Of a stretch of DNA of 45,403 bases, positions 32,978-42,009 are shown one piece after another (positions within the stretch are counted from its first letter, which is position 1; every line of letters starts with the position of its first letter). The notes beneath the pieces were generated by a model. It did no database searches and was not told the origin of the DNA. It worked only from the letters and a program-made list of their open reading frames with translations. This DNA is from Hyphomicrobiales bacterium (lineage in GTDB: Bacteria; Pseudomonadota; Alphaproteobacteria; Rhizobiales; Rhizobiaceae), in contig UBTY01000059.1 in assembly GCA_900468535.1 (NCBI GenBank), positions 1 to 45,403 of the forward strand, given 5' to 3'. The position numbers and the translations under genes were made by a program.

Positions 32978-33889
32978 ATGATCATTTCCTTCGACATTGG
33001 CGGTTCTGCCATCAAAGGCGGGATTGCCCGGTCTGAAAACGACATCACGCCGCTCGACCGCCATCCGACACCAATCGACGACTTTGCGGCATTCGTCGGC
33101 GTCCTGCGCAAGATCATCGAGGAAGCCGGCGAGAAGCCGAAGCGGCTGTCATTTTCGATTGCCGGCGTCGTCGATCCAGACACGCAAAGGCTGACCTGCG
33201 CCAACATCCCCTGCATTCACGGACGGAATTTCGCCGCGGATATCGAAGCCGAACTCGGCATTCCCGTGCTTGTCGCCAACGACGCGGATTGCTTTGCGAT
33301 GGCGGAAGCCGGCCTCGGCGCAGGGCGCGGGCATCGCATCGTCCTCGGCGTCATCCTCGGCACCGGCGTCGGCGGCGGCGTGATCGCCAACGGCAGGCTG
33401 ATCAACGAGGCGGGCGGCTTTGCCGGCGAATGGGGACACGGACCGATCGTCGCCTTGCGCGCTGGCCATCCGCCGGTCGAAATACCGCATTATGCCTGCG
33501 GCTGCGGCCAGAAAGGCTGTGTCGACAGTGTCGGCGGCGCCCGCGGAATGGAACGCCTGCACAAGACGTTGCACGACATCGATCTTTCCAGCCGCGAAAT
33601 CATCGACGACTGGCTGCGCGGCGAAGAGATGGCAACCCGGACGATCGATGTCTATATCGACCTCGTGGCCTCCCCTCTCGCGCTGACGATCAATATTACG
33701 GGCGCGACGATCGTACCGGTGGCCGGTGGTCTCTCAAACGTCGAACCTCTGCTCCTCGAACTGGACAAGACCGTGCGGGAGCGGATCCTGCGCAAGTTCG
33801 ACCGTCGGGTCGTCGTTCGCAGCGAATGCCGGGTCGAGCCCGGCCTGATCGGAGCAGCCCTTCTCGGCCTCAGAGCGGACGCCGAATAA
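32978..33889 (+). CDS. ROK-family sugar kinase
   Basis: A 303-residue ROK kinase, with no helix-turn-helix and so an enzyme rather than a repressor. The ATP loop is FDIGGSAIKGG at 5-15, catalytic Asp102 lies in ANDADCFAMAE, and zinc ligands are His154 (EWGHGP) with Cys174, Cys176 and Cys181 (CGCGQKGC). The layout resembles glucokinase and N-acetylglucosamine kinase; the sugar cannot be told. I start at the ATG at 32978, because the upstream extension to 32918 has no ROK features. It lies 73 bases behind the kinase gene of the two-component pair and may share its transcript. A terminator follows. Confidence 0.9.
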   Translation: MIISFDIGGSAIKGGIARSENDITPLDRHPTPIDDFAAFVGVLRKIIEEAGEKPKRLSFSIAGVVDPDTQRLTCANIPCIHGRNFAADIEAELGIPVLVANDADCFAMAEAGLGAGRGHRIVLGVILGTGVGGGVIANGRLINEAGGFAGEWGHGPIVALRAGHPPVEIPHYACGCGQKGCVDSVGGARGMERLHKTLHDIDLSSREIIDDWLRGEEMATRTIDVYIDLVASPLALTINITGATIVPVAGGLSNVEPLLLELDKTVRERILRKFDRRVVVRSECRVEPGLIGAALLGLRADAE

Positions 33890-33908
33890 TTCCTCAATTC
33901 ACCAAATG

Positions 33909-33937
33909 AAAACGGCGCGGGATGACCGCGCCGTTTT
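33909..33937. terminator. Bidirectional terminator between the ROK and RND genes
   Basis: AAAACGGCGCGG and CCGCGCCGTTTT form a perfect 12-bp stem around GATGA. It starts 20 bases after the ROK stop and ends 6 bases from the RND stop, with U-rich ends in both directions. Confidence 0.85.
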
Positions 33938-33942
33938 CCGTA

Positions 33943-36900
33943 TCATTCTGCCGCGATGGCCGGTGGCGTTCCATGGTGATGGCTTTCGTCGTTGCCGTTC
34001 GCGTGGTCTCCGGCAGCATCGTCCTTTGTCTTCGGCTCCTTGCCGAAGAACAGAGCATAGGCTGCGGGCAGCACGAGGATGGTCAACACGGTCGCGACCA
34101 GGATGCCGCCCATCATGGCGTAGGCCAACGGCCCCCAGAACACACCGCGCGAGATCGGGATCAGCGCCAGAACTGCCGTCAATGCCGTCAGCATGATCGG
34201 CCGGAAACGCCGGACCGCGGCACCCACAATCGCCTCCTGCCGATGCATCCCCGCCTTGATGTCCTGGTCGATCTGGTCGACGAGGATAATCGAGTTGCGG
34301 ATGATGATCCCGAGCAGCGCGATGACGCCTAGGATGGCGACGAAGCCGAACGGAGCACCCGATATCAGCAGCGCCGCAGCCGCCCCGATGATCCCGAGCG
34401 GGCCTGTCGCCAATACAAGCATCGCCTTGCCGAAGTGCTGCAGCTGCGCCATCAGCAGAAGAACGATGACGACGAGCATGATCGGTGCCTTTGCGGCGAT
34501 CGAGGCCTGGCTTTCGGCGGAATCTTCCGCACCGCCCTGGATCTCGATCTTGTAGCCGGCCGGCAGGCTGTCACGCAGCGACTGCATGTCGCCATACATC
34601 TTCATGACGACGTCGTTCGACTGAACGCCATCAGGCAGGGTCGCACGAACGGTGATCGTCGGCAGACGGTCACGGCGCCATTCGATCCCCTGCTCCAGAA
34701 CCGGCACCACCTTGGCAACCTGCGAGACCGGAACAAAGCCCCCGAAATCGGTTGGAACGTAGACGGAGTTGACGGCCGACAGTAACGAGCGACTGGTCTC
34801 CGGCTCGCGGGCAACGATCGACACCGTCTCCTCGCCGTCGCGGAAATCGTCGAGCGGGGCACCAGAGACGGCGGTCTGCAGCATCTGGCGTATCCGCTGC
34901 GATGTGACGCCAAGCGCGCGGGCACGGTCCTGGTCGATGACAAGTTTCATTGCCGGCACCGGCTCAAGCCAGTCGTCATGGATCGCGCCAAGCTGCGGGT
35001 TGGCCTGGAACTTCGCCTTCACCTCGTCCGCGATCTTGCGGACTTCCTGACGGTCCGGGCCCATGACGCGCATCTGCACCGGCCAGCCCGTCGGCGGGCC
35101 AAGGAACAGCCGATCGACCTTGCCGCGGATATCCGGGAAGTCTTCGGCCAGAATGGCGCGCAGCTTGACGATCAGGCGTTCGCGCGCCGGCTCGTCGTTT
35201 GCCATGACCAGAAGCTGCGCGAAATTCGGGTTGCGAAGCTGCTGATCGAGCGGCAGGAAGAAGCGCGGCGCGCCTTCGCCGATATAGGAAGCAACGAACT
35301 TCTTGTCGGCATCACCCATGATCTTGGCTTCGAGCGCCTTGGTCTGCGTCTCGACTTCCTTGATGCTGGTGCCTTCGGGCAGCCAGAGATCGACGAGGAT
35401 TTCCGGACGGGAAGATTGCGGGAAGAAGTTCTGCGGAATGAACTGGAATGCCCAGAGACTGGTCGCGAAGGTCACCAGTGTCATCGCCACCACGATAATG
35501 CGATGACGCACGGCCCAGCCGACCGTTGCCCGAAGGCGCCGATAGAAGCTGGTATCGAAGGCATCATGATGTTCGCCCGCATGATGGCGCTGCTTCAGGA
35601 TCATGTAGCCGAGCCACGGCGTGAAATAGACCGCGACGAACCACGAGACGACGAGCGCGATGCCGACGACATAAAACAGCGTGCGCACGTATTCACCGGC
35701 GGTCGATGCCGCAAAGCCAACCGGAATGAAGCCGGCGGTGGTGATCAGAGTGCCTGTCAGCATCGGGAAGGCTGTGGAGGAGTAGGCAAAGCTCGCCGCC
35801 TCGATCTTCACAAGACCTTCCTCGAGTTTTCGCTCCATCAACTCGACGACGATCATGGCGTCATCGACGAGCAAGCCGAGCGCGATGATCAGAGCTCCGA
35901 GCGAAATACGCTGCAGATCGATCCCGAGCTCGTACATGATGGCGAAGGTCGCAGCCAGCACGAGCGGAATGGCGATCGCGATAACCAGCCCCGAGCGCCA
36001 GCCGATCGACAGGAATGAGACGATCAGCACGATAACAAGCGCTTCGCCGAGCGCATGCATGAACTCGCTGATCGCATCGGTGACGACATCGGGCTGGTTG
36101 GAAATCTGGTCGACGGCAACGCCGTAAGGCAGCGACTGCTCGAAACGCTGATAGGTCGCTTCGACATCCTTGCCGACATCGGTCACCTTGAAGCCCTTGG
36201 CCATGACGACGCCGACCTGAACGCTCTCGTGACCGTTGAAGCGGAACTTGCGCTGATAGGGATCTTCAAGGCCGGAATAGACAGTCGCGATATCGCCGAG
36301 GCGCGTTACCTGATTGCCAGCCTTCAACCGCAGTTCGCGGATATCCTCGGCCTTCGTCACATCGCCCTCAACGGAGATGCGAACGGAACGCGTGCCGGTA
36401 TCGACGGAGCCTGCGGCATCGACGCTGTTCTGCCCCTTGATGGCGTTCTGAAGGTCGAGCACGGTCAAGCCACGTTCGGCCAAGGCCTTCGAGGAGACGT
36501 CGATATAGATCTTCTCCGGCTGATCGCCGATGATCACGGCCTTCTCGACGCCAGGCGTCATCAAAAGCATGTCGCGTGCCTGGATGGCGAATTTCTTCAG
36601 CTCGGGATAGCTGTAGCCATCGCCGCTGATCGAATGCAGCGTGATATAGGTGTCGCCGAACTCATCGTTGAAATAGGGTCCGAGCAGGCCTTCCGGCAGC
36701 TCGTTGGAGATATCGCCCACCTTCTTGCGCACCTGGTAGAAGGCGTCAGCCACTTGCTGGCTGTTGGTATCGCCTTTGACCTGCAGGGTGATGATGGCGC
36801 TGCCTGCCCGCGTATAGGACTTCACCCAATCGATATGCGGGGTTTCCTGCAGCTTGCGCTCGATCTTGTTGACGACCTGGTCTTCCATCTCCTGAATGGA

Positions 36901-37092
36901 GGCGCCTGGCCAGACGGCCTGCACGACCATCACGCGGAAGGTGAAATCCGGATCTTCCTTCTGACCCATGCGCATCAGCCCTAGCACGCCGGTAATCAGA
37001 ATGAGGCCAAAAAGGAAACGCGCGATGCTCGGATGACCGATCGCCCAGCGCGACAGGTTGAAGGGACGCTTCTCGGTGCTCGAGTTGTCCAT
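33943..37092 (-). CDS. RND-family efflux pump, inner-membrane subunit
   Basis: A 1049-residue proton-driven RND transporter of normal length. One hydrophobic segment near the N-terminus (ARFLFGLILITGVLGLMR), a periplasmic loop, five more segments, and the same plan repeated in the second half. The proton-relay acids are in GLLVDDAMIVVE of the fourth segment. It probably exports drugs, solvents or other amphiphiles in complex with the fusion protein encoded just upstream. No outer-membrane channel gene is present, so it must borrow one. It is the last gene of the TetR-MFP-RND operon. Confidence 0.93.
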   Translation of the reverse strand: MDNSSTEKRPFNLSRWAIGHPSIARFLFGLILITGVLGLMRMGQKEDPDFTFRVMVVQAVWPGASIQEMEDQVVNKIERKLQETPHIDWVKSYTRAGSAIITLQVKGDTNSQQVADAFYQVRKKVGDISNELPEGLLGPYFNDEFGDTYITLHSISGDGYSYPELKKFAIQARDMLLMTPGVEKAVIIGDQPEKIYIDVSSKALAERGLTVLDLQNAIKGQNSVDAAGSVDTGTRSVRISVEGDVTKAEDIRELRLKAGNQVTRLGDIATVYSGLEDPYQRKFRFNGHESVQVGVVMAKGFKVTDVGKDVEATYQRFEQSLPYGVAVDQISNQPDVVTDAISEFMHALGEALVIVLIVSFLSIGWRSGLVIAIAIPLVLAATFAIMYELGIDLQRISLGALIIALGLLVDDAMIVVELMERKLEEGLVKIEAASFAYSSTAFPMLTGTLITTAGFIPVGFAASTAGEYVRTLFYVVGIALVVSWFVAVYFTPWLGYMILKQRHHAGEHHDAFDTSFYRRLRATVGWAVRHRIIVVAMTLVTFATSLWAFQFIPQNFFPQSSRPEILVDLWLPEGTSIKEVETQTKALEAKIMGDADKKFVASYIGEGAPRFFLPLDQQLRNPNFAQLLVMANDEPARERLIVKLRAILAEDFPDIRGKVDRLFLGPPTGWPVQMRVMGPDRQEVRKIADEVKAKFQANPQLGAIHDDWLEPVPAMKLVIDQDRARALGVTSQRIRQMLQTAVSGAPLDDFRDGEETVSIVAREPETSRSLLSAVNSVYVPTDFGGFVPVSQVAKVVPVLEQGIEWRRDRLPTITVRATLPDGVQSNDVVMKMYGDMQSLRDSLPAGYKIEIQGGAEDSAESQASIAAKAPIMLVVIVLLLMAQLQHFGKAMLVLATGPLGIIGAAAALLISGAPFGFVAILGVIALLGIIIRNSIILVDQIDQDIKAGMHRQEAIVGAAVRRFRPIMLTALTAVLALIPISRGVFWGPLAYAMMGGILVATVLTILVLPAAYALFFGKEPKTKDDAAGDHANGNDESHHHGTPPAIAAE

Positions 37093-37118
37093 GGTCCTAA
37101 TCCCTCTCCTGATTCCGT

Positions 37119-38255
37119 TTAGCGAACGATGTCGCCGCTGTCGGCCTGCGCCGACTGCTGCTCGGGCAGCTTGACCTTGAGGTTCTCGGTCATGAACTGC
37201 GTTCCCGCCGCAACGACGAGATCGCCGGTCTGCAGGCCGTCGGCGACATTGACGCCATCGTGCGTGAAGTCCGCGACCTTGATTTCCCGCGCATGCACCG
37301 TGTCGCCGCTGCGATCGACAATCCAGACGATCTTCTTGCCGTCCTTTTCAGCCAGTGCGCTGAGCGGGATGGAGACATAAGGATTGGCAATGTCGGCCGT
37401 TGCTTCGACCGTCGCGGTCATGCCGAGAAGCACCCGCTCGTCCTTGGGCAGGCTGACGCGAACGGAGAAGGTCCGCGACTGAGAGTCCGCGCTGCCGGAA
37501 ACTTCACGCACCTTGCCATCAAGGACGAGCTTGTTGTCCGACCAGAAGCTTGCTGTGACCGTCTTGCCAGGCTTGAAGGCTGCAATGTCGTTCTCTGGAA
37601 CGGCAATCTGCACTTCCTTCTCACCATCGAGTGCGACGGTGGCGACCGGCGTGCCGGCGGAAACGACAGCGCCAGTATCTGCGCTGATCGCCGTCACGAT
37701 GCCAGTCTGATCGGCCTTCAGCTCGGTGTAGGCCACCTGGTTTCTCGCCTGATCGAGCGAGGAAGCCGTCGCGTCCCGTGTAGAGACCGCCTGGTCGTAG
37801 CTGAGTGCAGCCTGCTCGAGCTGCGACTTTGCCGTTACGCTCTTGTCGAAGAGCTGCTGGGCGCGCTTGTTTGCGAGATCGGCCGTCGCCACGCCCTTCT
37901 CGGCAGCGGCGAGGTTTGCTTCCGCCGTCTTGACGGCCAGTTCATAGTCCGTCGGATCAATGCGGGCGAGCAGGTCGCCCGGCTTCACTCGATCGCCGAT
38001 ATTGACGCGACGATCAGTAATCTTACCGGCCACGCGGAAGCCAAGGTTCATCTCGACGCGCGCCTTGACCGAACCGGAATAATCGAGCGACCTGACGTCG
38101 CCGACCTTGGCGATCTCGACCACCTTGACCGGCCGGACAACCTCTTTGGTTTCGGCTTTCTTCTCGTCGCTGCAGCCGGAAACGCCAAGCGCTACGGCGC
38201 CAAGGAGCGCAAAGGTGGCAAAGGAAGGCAACAACACTGTCTTCAGCGAAATCAT
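37119..38255 (-). CDS. RND efflux membrane-fusion lipoprotein
   Basis: A 378-residue periplasmic adaptor. The signal peptide ends in a lipobox (GVSGC, lipid-modified Cys28), so it is anchored in the inner membrane. The lipoyl-like half begins at GYSG-like LDYSGSVKARVEMNLGFRVAG, followed by a helical hairpin (about 105-160) and the return lipoyl half (TELKADQTGIVTAISADTG). I use the ATG at 38255, where AGGAG precedes it; a GTG at 38264 is possible. It is 26 bases from the pump gene. Confidence 0.93.
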   Translation of the reverse strand: MISLKTVLLPSFATFALLGAVALGVSGCSDEKKAETKEVVRPVKVVEIAKVGDVRSLDYSGSVKARVEMNLGFRVAGKITDRRVNIGDRVKPGDLLARIDPTDYELAVKTAEANLAAAEKGVATADLANKRAQQLFDKSVTAKSQLEQAALSYDQAVSTRDATASSLDQARNQVAYTELKADQTGIVTAISADTGAVVSAGTPVATVALDGEKEVQIAVPENDIAAFKPGKTVTASFWSDNKLVLDGKVREVSGSADSQSRTFSVRVSLPKDERVLLGMTATVEATADIANPYVSIPLSALAEKDGKKIVWIVDRSGDTVHAREIKVADFTHDGVNVADGLQTGDLVVAAGTQFMTENLKVKLPEQQSAQADSGDIVR

Positions 38256-38289
38256 CTTTCGCACTCCTGAAATGATATTTGGGTTGGAG

Positions 38290-38307
38290 GGGCGGCGTTC
38301 GCCGCCC
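38290..38307 (-). repeat. Stem-loop between the TetR and fusion-protein genes
   Basis: GGGCGGCG and CGCCGCCC lie almost back to back, giving a 7-bp GC-rich hairpin with a 4-base loop just past the TetR stop. There is no T tract, so it may tune expression within the operon. Confidence 0.4.
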
Positions 38308-38309
38308 GG

Positions 38310-38918
38310 CTATTTCTTCAGCGCCCGGATCGTGAACTCGATGAGTTCGTCGACCGTGGCGCGGTTGGTCTTGGCAAGACATTGCGCCACCATCTGGGGG
38401 TGGCAGAGCGACATTGTCGCGGCGCCGAAGCAGCGAGACGCAACATCGGCGTCCTGTTCGACGAACTCGCCGGATGCAATGCCTTCGCGGATCACGTCCG
38501 CGATCAGGGCATGGATACTGTCGACATGCTTTTCGATGACATGCCAGTCACGCTCGATGGCAACGACGACCATCTCGTGGACCTTCTCCTGGTCGAGCAT
38601 CGTATCAACGGTCATTTGATACTGGCCTTCGACAAAGCGGCGCAACCGATCCGACGCGCTGATCGGAAGATGGCAGGCATCGTAAGCCATCTGGTAGCTC
38701 GCGGCGAGCATGCGGCCACAGATCGCCTGGTGGATTTCGACTTTGGAAGCAAAGAACCGATAGACGTTCGCCGGTGACATGCCGAGGTCGCGGGCGATGT
38801 CTGCCACCGTCGTCTTGGCATAGCCGTAGTGGCGAAACAGCCGTTCGGCGGCGTCGAGAATGCGTGTGACATTCTCCTGGCGCGTCGCCTCCAGCGTGTT
38901 CTCGATGGTTTCGGTCAT
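38310..38918 (-). CDS. TetR-family regulator of the RND pump
   Basis: A 202-residue repressor-type protein. The N-terminal helix-turn-helix is TTVADIARDLGMSPANVYRF followed by FASKVEIHQAI (about 36-66), and the rest is an all-helical ligand domain. It is the first gene of a leftward operon with the fusion protein (54-base gap) and the pump. A perfect inverted repeat lies 17 bases before its start, so it probably represses itself and the pump together. The ribosome binding site is weak. The inducer is presumably a pump substrate. Confidence 0.92.
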   Translation of the reverse strand: MTETIENTLEATRQENVTRILDAAERLFRHYGYAKTTVADIARDLGMSPANVYRFFASKVEIHQAICGRMLAASYQMAYDACHLPISASDRLRRFVEGQYQMTVDTMLDQEKVHEMVVVAIERDWHVIEKHVDSIHALIADVIREGIASGEFVEQDADVASRCFGAATMSLCHPQMVAQCLAKTNRATVDELIEFTIRALKK

Positions 38919-38934
38919 GTTCAGGGCACCGATA

Positions 38935-38972
38935 TTTACGACTGACGATTTTTGTATTTCGTCAGTCGTAAA
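38935..38972. promoter_or_regulatory. Perfect 14-bp inverted repeat, probable TetR operator
   Basis: TTTACGACTGACGA (38935-38948) and TCGTCAGTCGTAAA (38959-38972) match exactly with a 10-base AT-rich spacer. The element lies 17-54 bases upstream of the TetR start. Its size and symmetry fit two TetR-family dimers or one large operator. Confidence 0.75.
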
Positions 38973-39033
38973 GCATCAAACGTCATTTGTCAATCTGATG
39001 CGCTGCAGCATGGAGTTGCTGAAGCCCAAACAA

Positions 39034-39062
39034 AAAGGCGCCGCGACTGGCGCGACGCCTTT
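39034..39062 (-). terminator. Intrinsic terminator of the OsmC-family gene
   Basis: On the - strand AAAGGCG-T-CGCG pairs with CGCG-G-CGCCTTT (one mismatch, loop CCAGT), followed by TT. It lies 22 bases after the stop at 39085 and separates this gene from the TetR operon promoter. Confidence 0.75.
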
Positions 39063-39084
39063 GTCAGCCTGCAATAGAGTGCGG

Positions 39085-39516
39085 TCAGGCCAGCTTCACT
39101 TCCAGCGAGATCGGAACAGCAGACAAAGCCTTGGAGACCGGGCATCCGGCCTTCGCCTTGTTGGCAAGTTCGATGAACGTCCGTTCGTCGGTGTTCGGAA
39201 TGGAGCCGGTCAGCGAAAGATGGATTGCCGTAATGGCGAAGCCACCTTCAACGCTCTCAAGCGTGACCTTCGCGGTCGTTTCCATGCTGGTTGCCTTGAG
39301 GCCGGCTTCCTCGAGGATCAGCGAAAGAGCCATCGTGAAGCAGCCCGCATGTGCTGCGCCGATCAGTTCTTCCGGATTGGTGCCGGGAACGCCTTCAAAA
39401 CGGCTTGCGAAGCCGTAGGGGTAGCTCTTGAGCGCCCCGCTCTGGGTCGATATCTGGCCTTTGCCGTCCTTTAAACCGCCCGACCACTGAGCCGAACCTG
39501 TACGATTGATCTGCAT
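39085..39516 (-). CDS. OsmC-family peroxiredoxin
   Basis: A 143-residue OsmC/Ohr-type protein. The two redox cysteines are Cys59 (AAHAGCFTMAL) and Cys125 (KAGCPVSKAL). The opening RTGSAQWSGGLKDGKGQIST and the PEELIGAAHA segment point to the OsmC rather than the Ohr branch. It should reduce organic peroxides. GGAGG five bases before the ATG at 39516 fixes the start; the longer reading from 39588 is not needed. Confidence 0.94.
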   Translation of the reverse strand: MQINRTGSAQWSGGLKDGKGQISTQSGALKSYPYGFASRFEGVPGTNPEELIGAAHAGCFTMALSLILEEAGLKATSMETTAKVTLESVEGGFAITAIHLSLTGSIPNTDERTFIELANKAKAGCPVSKALSAVPISLEVKLA

Positions 39517-39687
39517 GCCGTCCTCCAGTTTCTTCGATTTTGATGGGAACGAAACGACCACGGCCCTTTCGCCCGCTGAACGAGGCACCTGCCCCTTCGA
39601 CGCGATATAATCCTCTAGTCAAAGAAGGCGACACGGCTGTGAAATTTCTTTGCGGACGAGCAGCGCAACCAATGCGCCGCTGACACT

Positions 39688-40908
39688 TCAGCCCAGCATG
39701 TGGCCCGTATCGATCGTGTAGAGATCCTGCGCGCGTTGCACGCCGCGCAACGCATATCGGCCAACGCATGCAAGCACCGCCCGATCCTCATCGGGGACCG
39801 AGGCCGCGAAGTCGGAAGACATCAGAACGTTGAAATCGACGGAACGGCAAAGCGACGCAATTCGGCTCACCTCGTTGACGGCAGGCCCGATCACGGTGAA
39901 ATCCAGCCGTTCCTGGCTGCCGATATTGCCATAGAAAACGTCGCCGATATGGAGGCCGATATAGACATCGGTGGTCGGTCGGTCCTCCTTTGCCCGCTCG
40001 TCGTTCAGGACGACAAGCTTCTCACGCAACAGCCGCTCAGCCCGAAGCGCCGCGCAGCAGGCATCGGACGCCGCCTCCGACTTGAAGATGGCGAGCACCC
40101 CATCGCCGATCAGCTTCAGGACGTTGCCACCCGCCTCGTGAACCGCCGAAATGACGACGTCGCTATAGGCGTTGAGCATAGGCAATATGTCTTCCGGCGG
40201 GACGCTGTCGGAAATCTTCGTGTAGTTCAGGAGATCCGAGAACCAGAGGGCTGCCGAAATGCGCTCGGACTTGCCTCGCGAGATCTTGCCTTCCAGCACC
40301 TGGCGGGCGGCGTCCTCGCCGAGATAGACTTCTGCGATGGTGCGAGCGATGCGACCAAGCGCGATGCACTTGATGGCAAGCGCGAGAACAGGAACCAGCT
40401 TGCGCAAAATGATGAGGTCCCGGTCCGTGAAGCCCTCCGGATGCCGGGTCGTGAAATGCGAAAAGAAGCAATCCATCTCACCGATGGTGCCAGCCTTTGC
40501 AAACCGGTGAACCATGGCGATGAAGTCGGTATGCCCTTCCGATTGCATTCTCTCGAGCATTGCGAAATCGGTCGGATCGCCGAAGCCGATGCGACGGCGC
40601 ACCTCGTTCTCAGTGCCTGCCCACAGATAGTAAAAAGCCGAGCGCTGCCAGCTTTGCAGCGAATCCGCGTCACGGCCAGTCGGGCCATACTCAAACTCAG
40701 GCTCAATCGCCTGCTCGCTGTCCCAGCGAAAAGCACGGCCCTCGTGCACCGGATGCAGCGTGTCCATCAATGCCATGCCGCGATCAAGCCTCAGCCCGAA
40801 TTCCCTGCATATCTGGCAGAAGCCGGTCAACAGTTCGGATTCGGACGCGCCCTTGAGCCCCTGCTCCGTCAGCCAGGCGGCAACCGTCCCGATATCGCTC
40901 TGTTCCAT
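39688..40908 (-). CDS. Class III adenylate cyclase with rhizobial-type N-terminal domain
   Basis: A 406-residue soluble cyclase. The N-terminal 200 residues form a domain common in rhizobial cyclases (WLTEQGLKGASESELLTGFC at the start, RDLIILRKLVPVLALAIK near its end) with no named function. The catalytic domain has metal-binding Asp225 (WFSDLLNYT) and Asp269 (KLIGDGVLAIF), substrate Lys265 and the Asn345/Arg349 pair in GPAVNEVSRIA, so it should be active. GAGGAG lies before the ATG. It is divergent from the SMP-30 gene across 171 bases and 171 bases upstream of the OsmC start. Confidence 0.92.
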   Translation of the reverse strand: MEQSDIGTVAAWLTEQGLKGASESELLTGFCQICREFGLRLDRGMALMDTLHPVHEGRAFRWDSEQAIEPEFEYGPTGRDADSLQSWQRSAFYYLWAGTENEVRRRIGFGDPTDFAMLERMQSEGHTDFIAMVHRFAKAGTIGEMDCFFSHFTTRHPEGFTDRDLIILRKLVPVLALAIKCIALGRIARTIAEVYLGEDAARQVLEGKISRGKSERISAALWFSDLLNYTKISDSVPPEDILPMLNAYSDVVISAVHEAGGNVLKLIGDGVLAIFKSEAASDACCAALRAERLLREKLVVLNDERAKEDRPTTDVYIGLHIGDVFYGNIGSQERLDFTVIGPAVNEVSRIASLCRSVDFNVLMSSDFAASVPDEDRAVLACVGRYALRGVQRAQDLYTIDTGHMLG

Positions 40909-41079
40909 GAAAGGCTCCTCGCTGCAGCCAAGCTATCCCGGTTTCCTCAACGTGGCAAAGACCTTGGCTGTTCCGCCGGCAATTTCCCTTTGGAGCCAGG
41001 CATTTGCCGAAACACCTCTGGCACAGCGCGGATTTTGCGGCTACCACAGGGGCCGGAACGCTTTGGGAGGAGTCGGCCG

Positions 41080-41991
41080 TTGTCGGAAAATGTCCTTTAC
41101 GATGTCAGAGACGAACGTTTTCACGAATTGATTGCAGGCAGCGCGAAGCTCGAGGAGCTCTTTTCCGGTTGCCGCTGGACGGAAGGCCCGGTCTGGTTTT
41201 CGGATCTCAATTGCCTCCTCTGGAGCGACATTCCGAACGAGCGGATGATGCGCTGGGTGCCCGATGGCGGCGTCTCGGTGTTTCGCTCGCCCTCAAATTA
41301 CGTCAACGGCAACACCCGCGATCGCCAGGGCCGGCTGATATCGTGCGAGCATGGTGGCCGGCGCGTGATCCGCACCGAGCCCGACGGCCGCATCACGGTG
41401 CTCGCCGATAGCTACAAGGGAAAACGGCTGAACTCGCCGAACGATGTCGTCGTCAGGTCCGATGGCTCGATCTGGTTCACCGATCCGAGCTACGGCATCA
41501 TGTCCGACTATGAGGGACACAGGGCCGAGCCCGAGCAAGCGACACGAAATGTCTATCGCATCGACGCCGGCACGGGTGAAATCGAAGCTGTTGCGACCGA
41601 CTTCATCCAGCCGAACGGCCTTGCTTTTTCGCCAGACGAAAAACGCCTCTTCATCGCCGATTCCGGCTCGTCCAACCATGAGGTGCCGCGCCACATCCGT
41701 GTTTTCGACGTGGTAGACGACAGGCGGCTGGAAAATGGCGGCTATTTCTGCTCGATCGATACAGGCGTGCCTGACGGATTCCGCTTCGACGTCAGGGGCA
41801 ATTTGTGGACCAGTGCGGCCGACGGCGTCCATTGCTTTGCGCCGGACGGCACGCTGCTGGGCAAGATCAAGGTTCCTCAGACCGTGTCCAACCTGACCTT
41901 CGGCGGACCGAAGAAGAATCGGCTTTTCATCACCGCGACGCAATCGGTCTACGCGATCTACACCACGACGAACGGCGCTCAGTATCCCTGA
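41080..41991 (+). CDS. SMP-30/gluconolactonase-family protein
   Basis: A 303-residue six-bladed propeller hydrolase that probably opens sugar lactones. Likely metal ligands are Glu35 (TEGPVWF), Asn121 (SPNDVVV), Asn179 (QPNGLAF) and the Asp of VPDGFRFD; all three motifs are typical. The start is TTG at 41080: GGAGGAG precedes it with 7-base spacing, and the protein then has normal length. There is no ATG upstream that makes sense, since the frame runs back antisense through the cyclase. It converges on the UDP-glucose dehydrogenase gene. Confidence 0.9.
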   Translation: MSENVLYDVRDERFHELIAGSAKLEELFSGCRWTEGPVWFSDLNCLLWSDIPNERMMRWVPDGGVSVFRSPSNYVNGNTRDRQGRLISCEHGGRRVIRTEPDGRITVLADSYKGKRLNSPNDVVVRSDGSIWFTDPSYGIMSDYEGHRAEPEQATRNVYRIDAGTGEIEAVATDFIQPNGLAFSPDEKRLFIADSGSSNHEVPRHIRVFDVVDDRRLENGGYFCSIDTGVPDGFRFDVRGNLWTSAADGVHCFAPDGTLLGKIKVPQTVSNLTFGGPKKNRLFITATQSVYAIYTTTNGAQYP

Positions 41992-42009
41992 TCGGATGTC
42001 CTACGGCTC

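Noticed and set aside
34978..36018. 346-codon open frame opposite the RND pump gene
   Set aside because: Asp/Arg/His-rich shadow with no domain, inside a clearly coding region on the other strand.
39700..41079. 460-codon upstream extension of the gluconolactonase-family frame
   Set aside because: The extension is exactly antisense to the cyclase, while a strong ribosome binding site and TTG at 41080 give the normal protein length.
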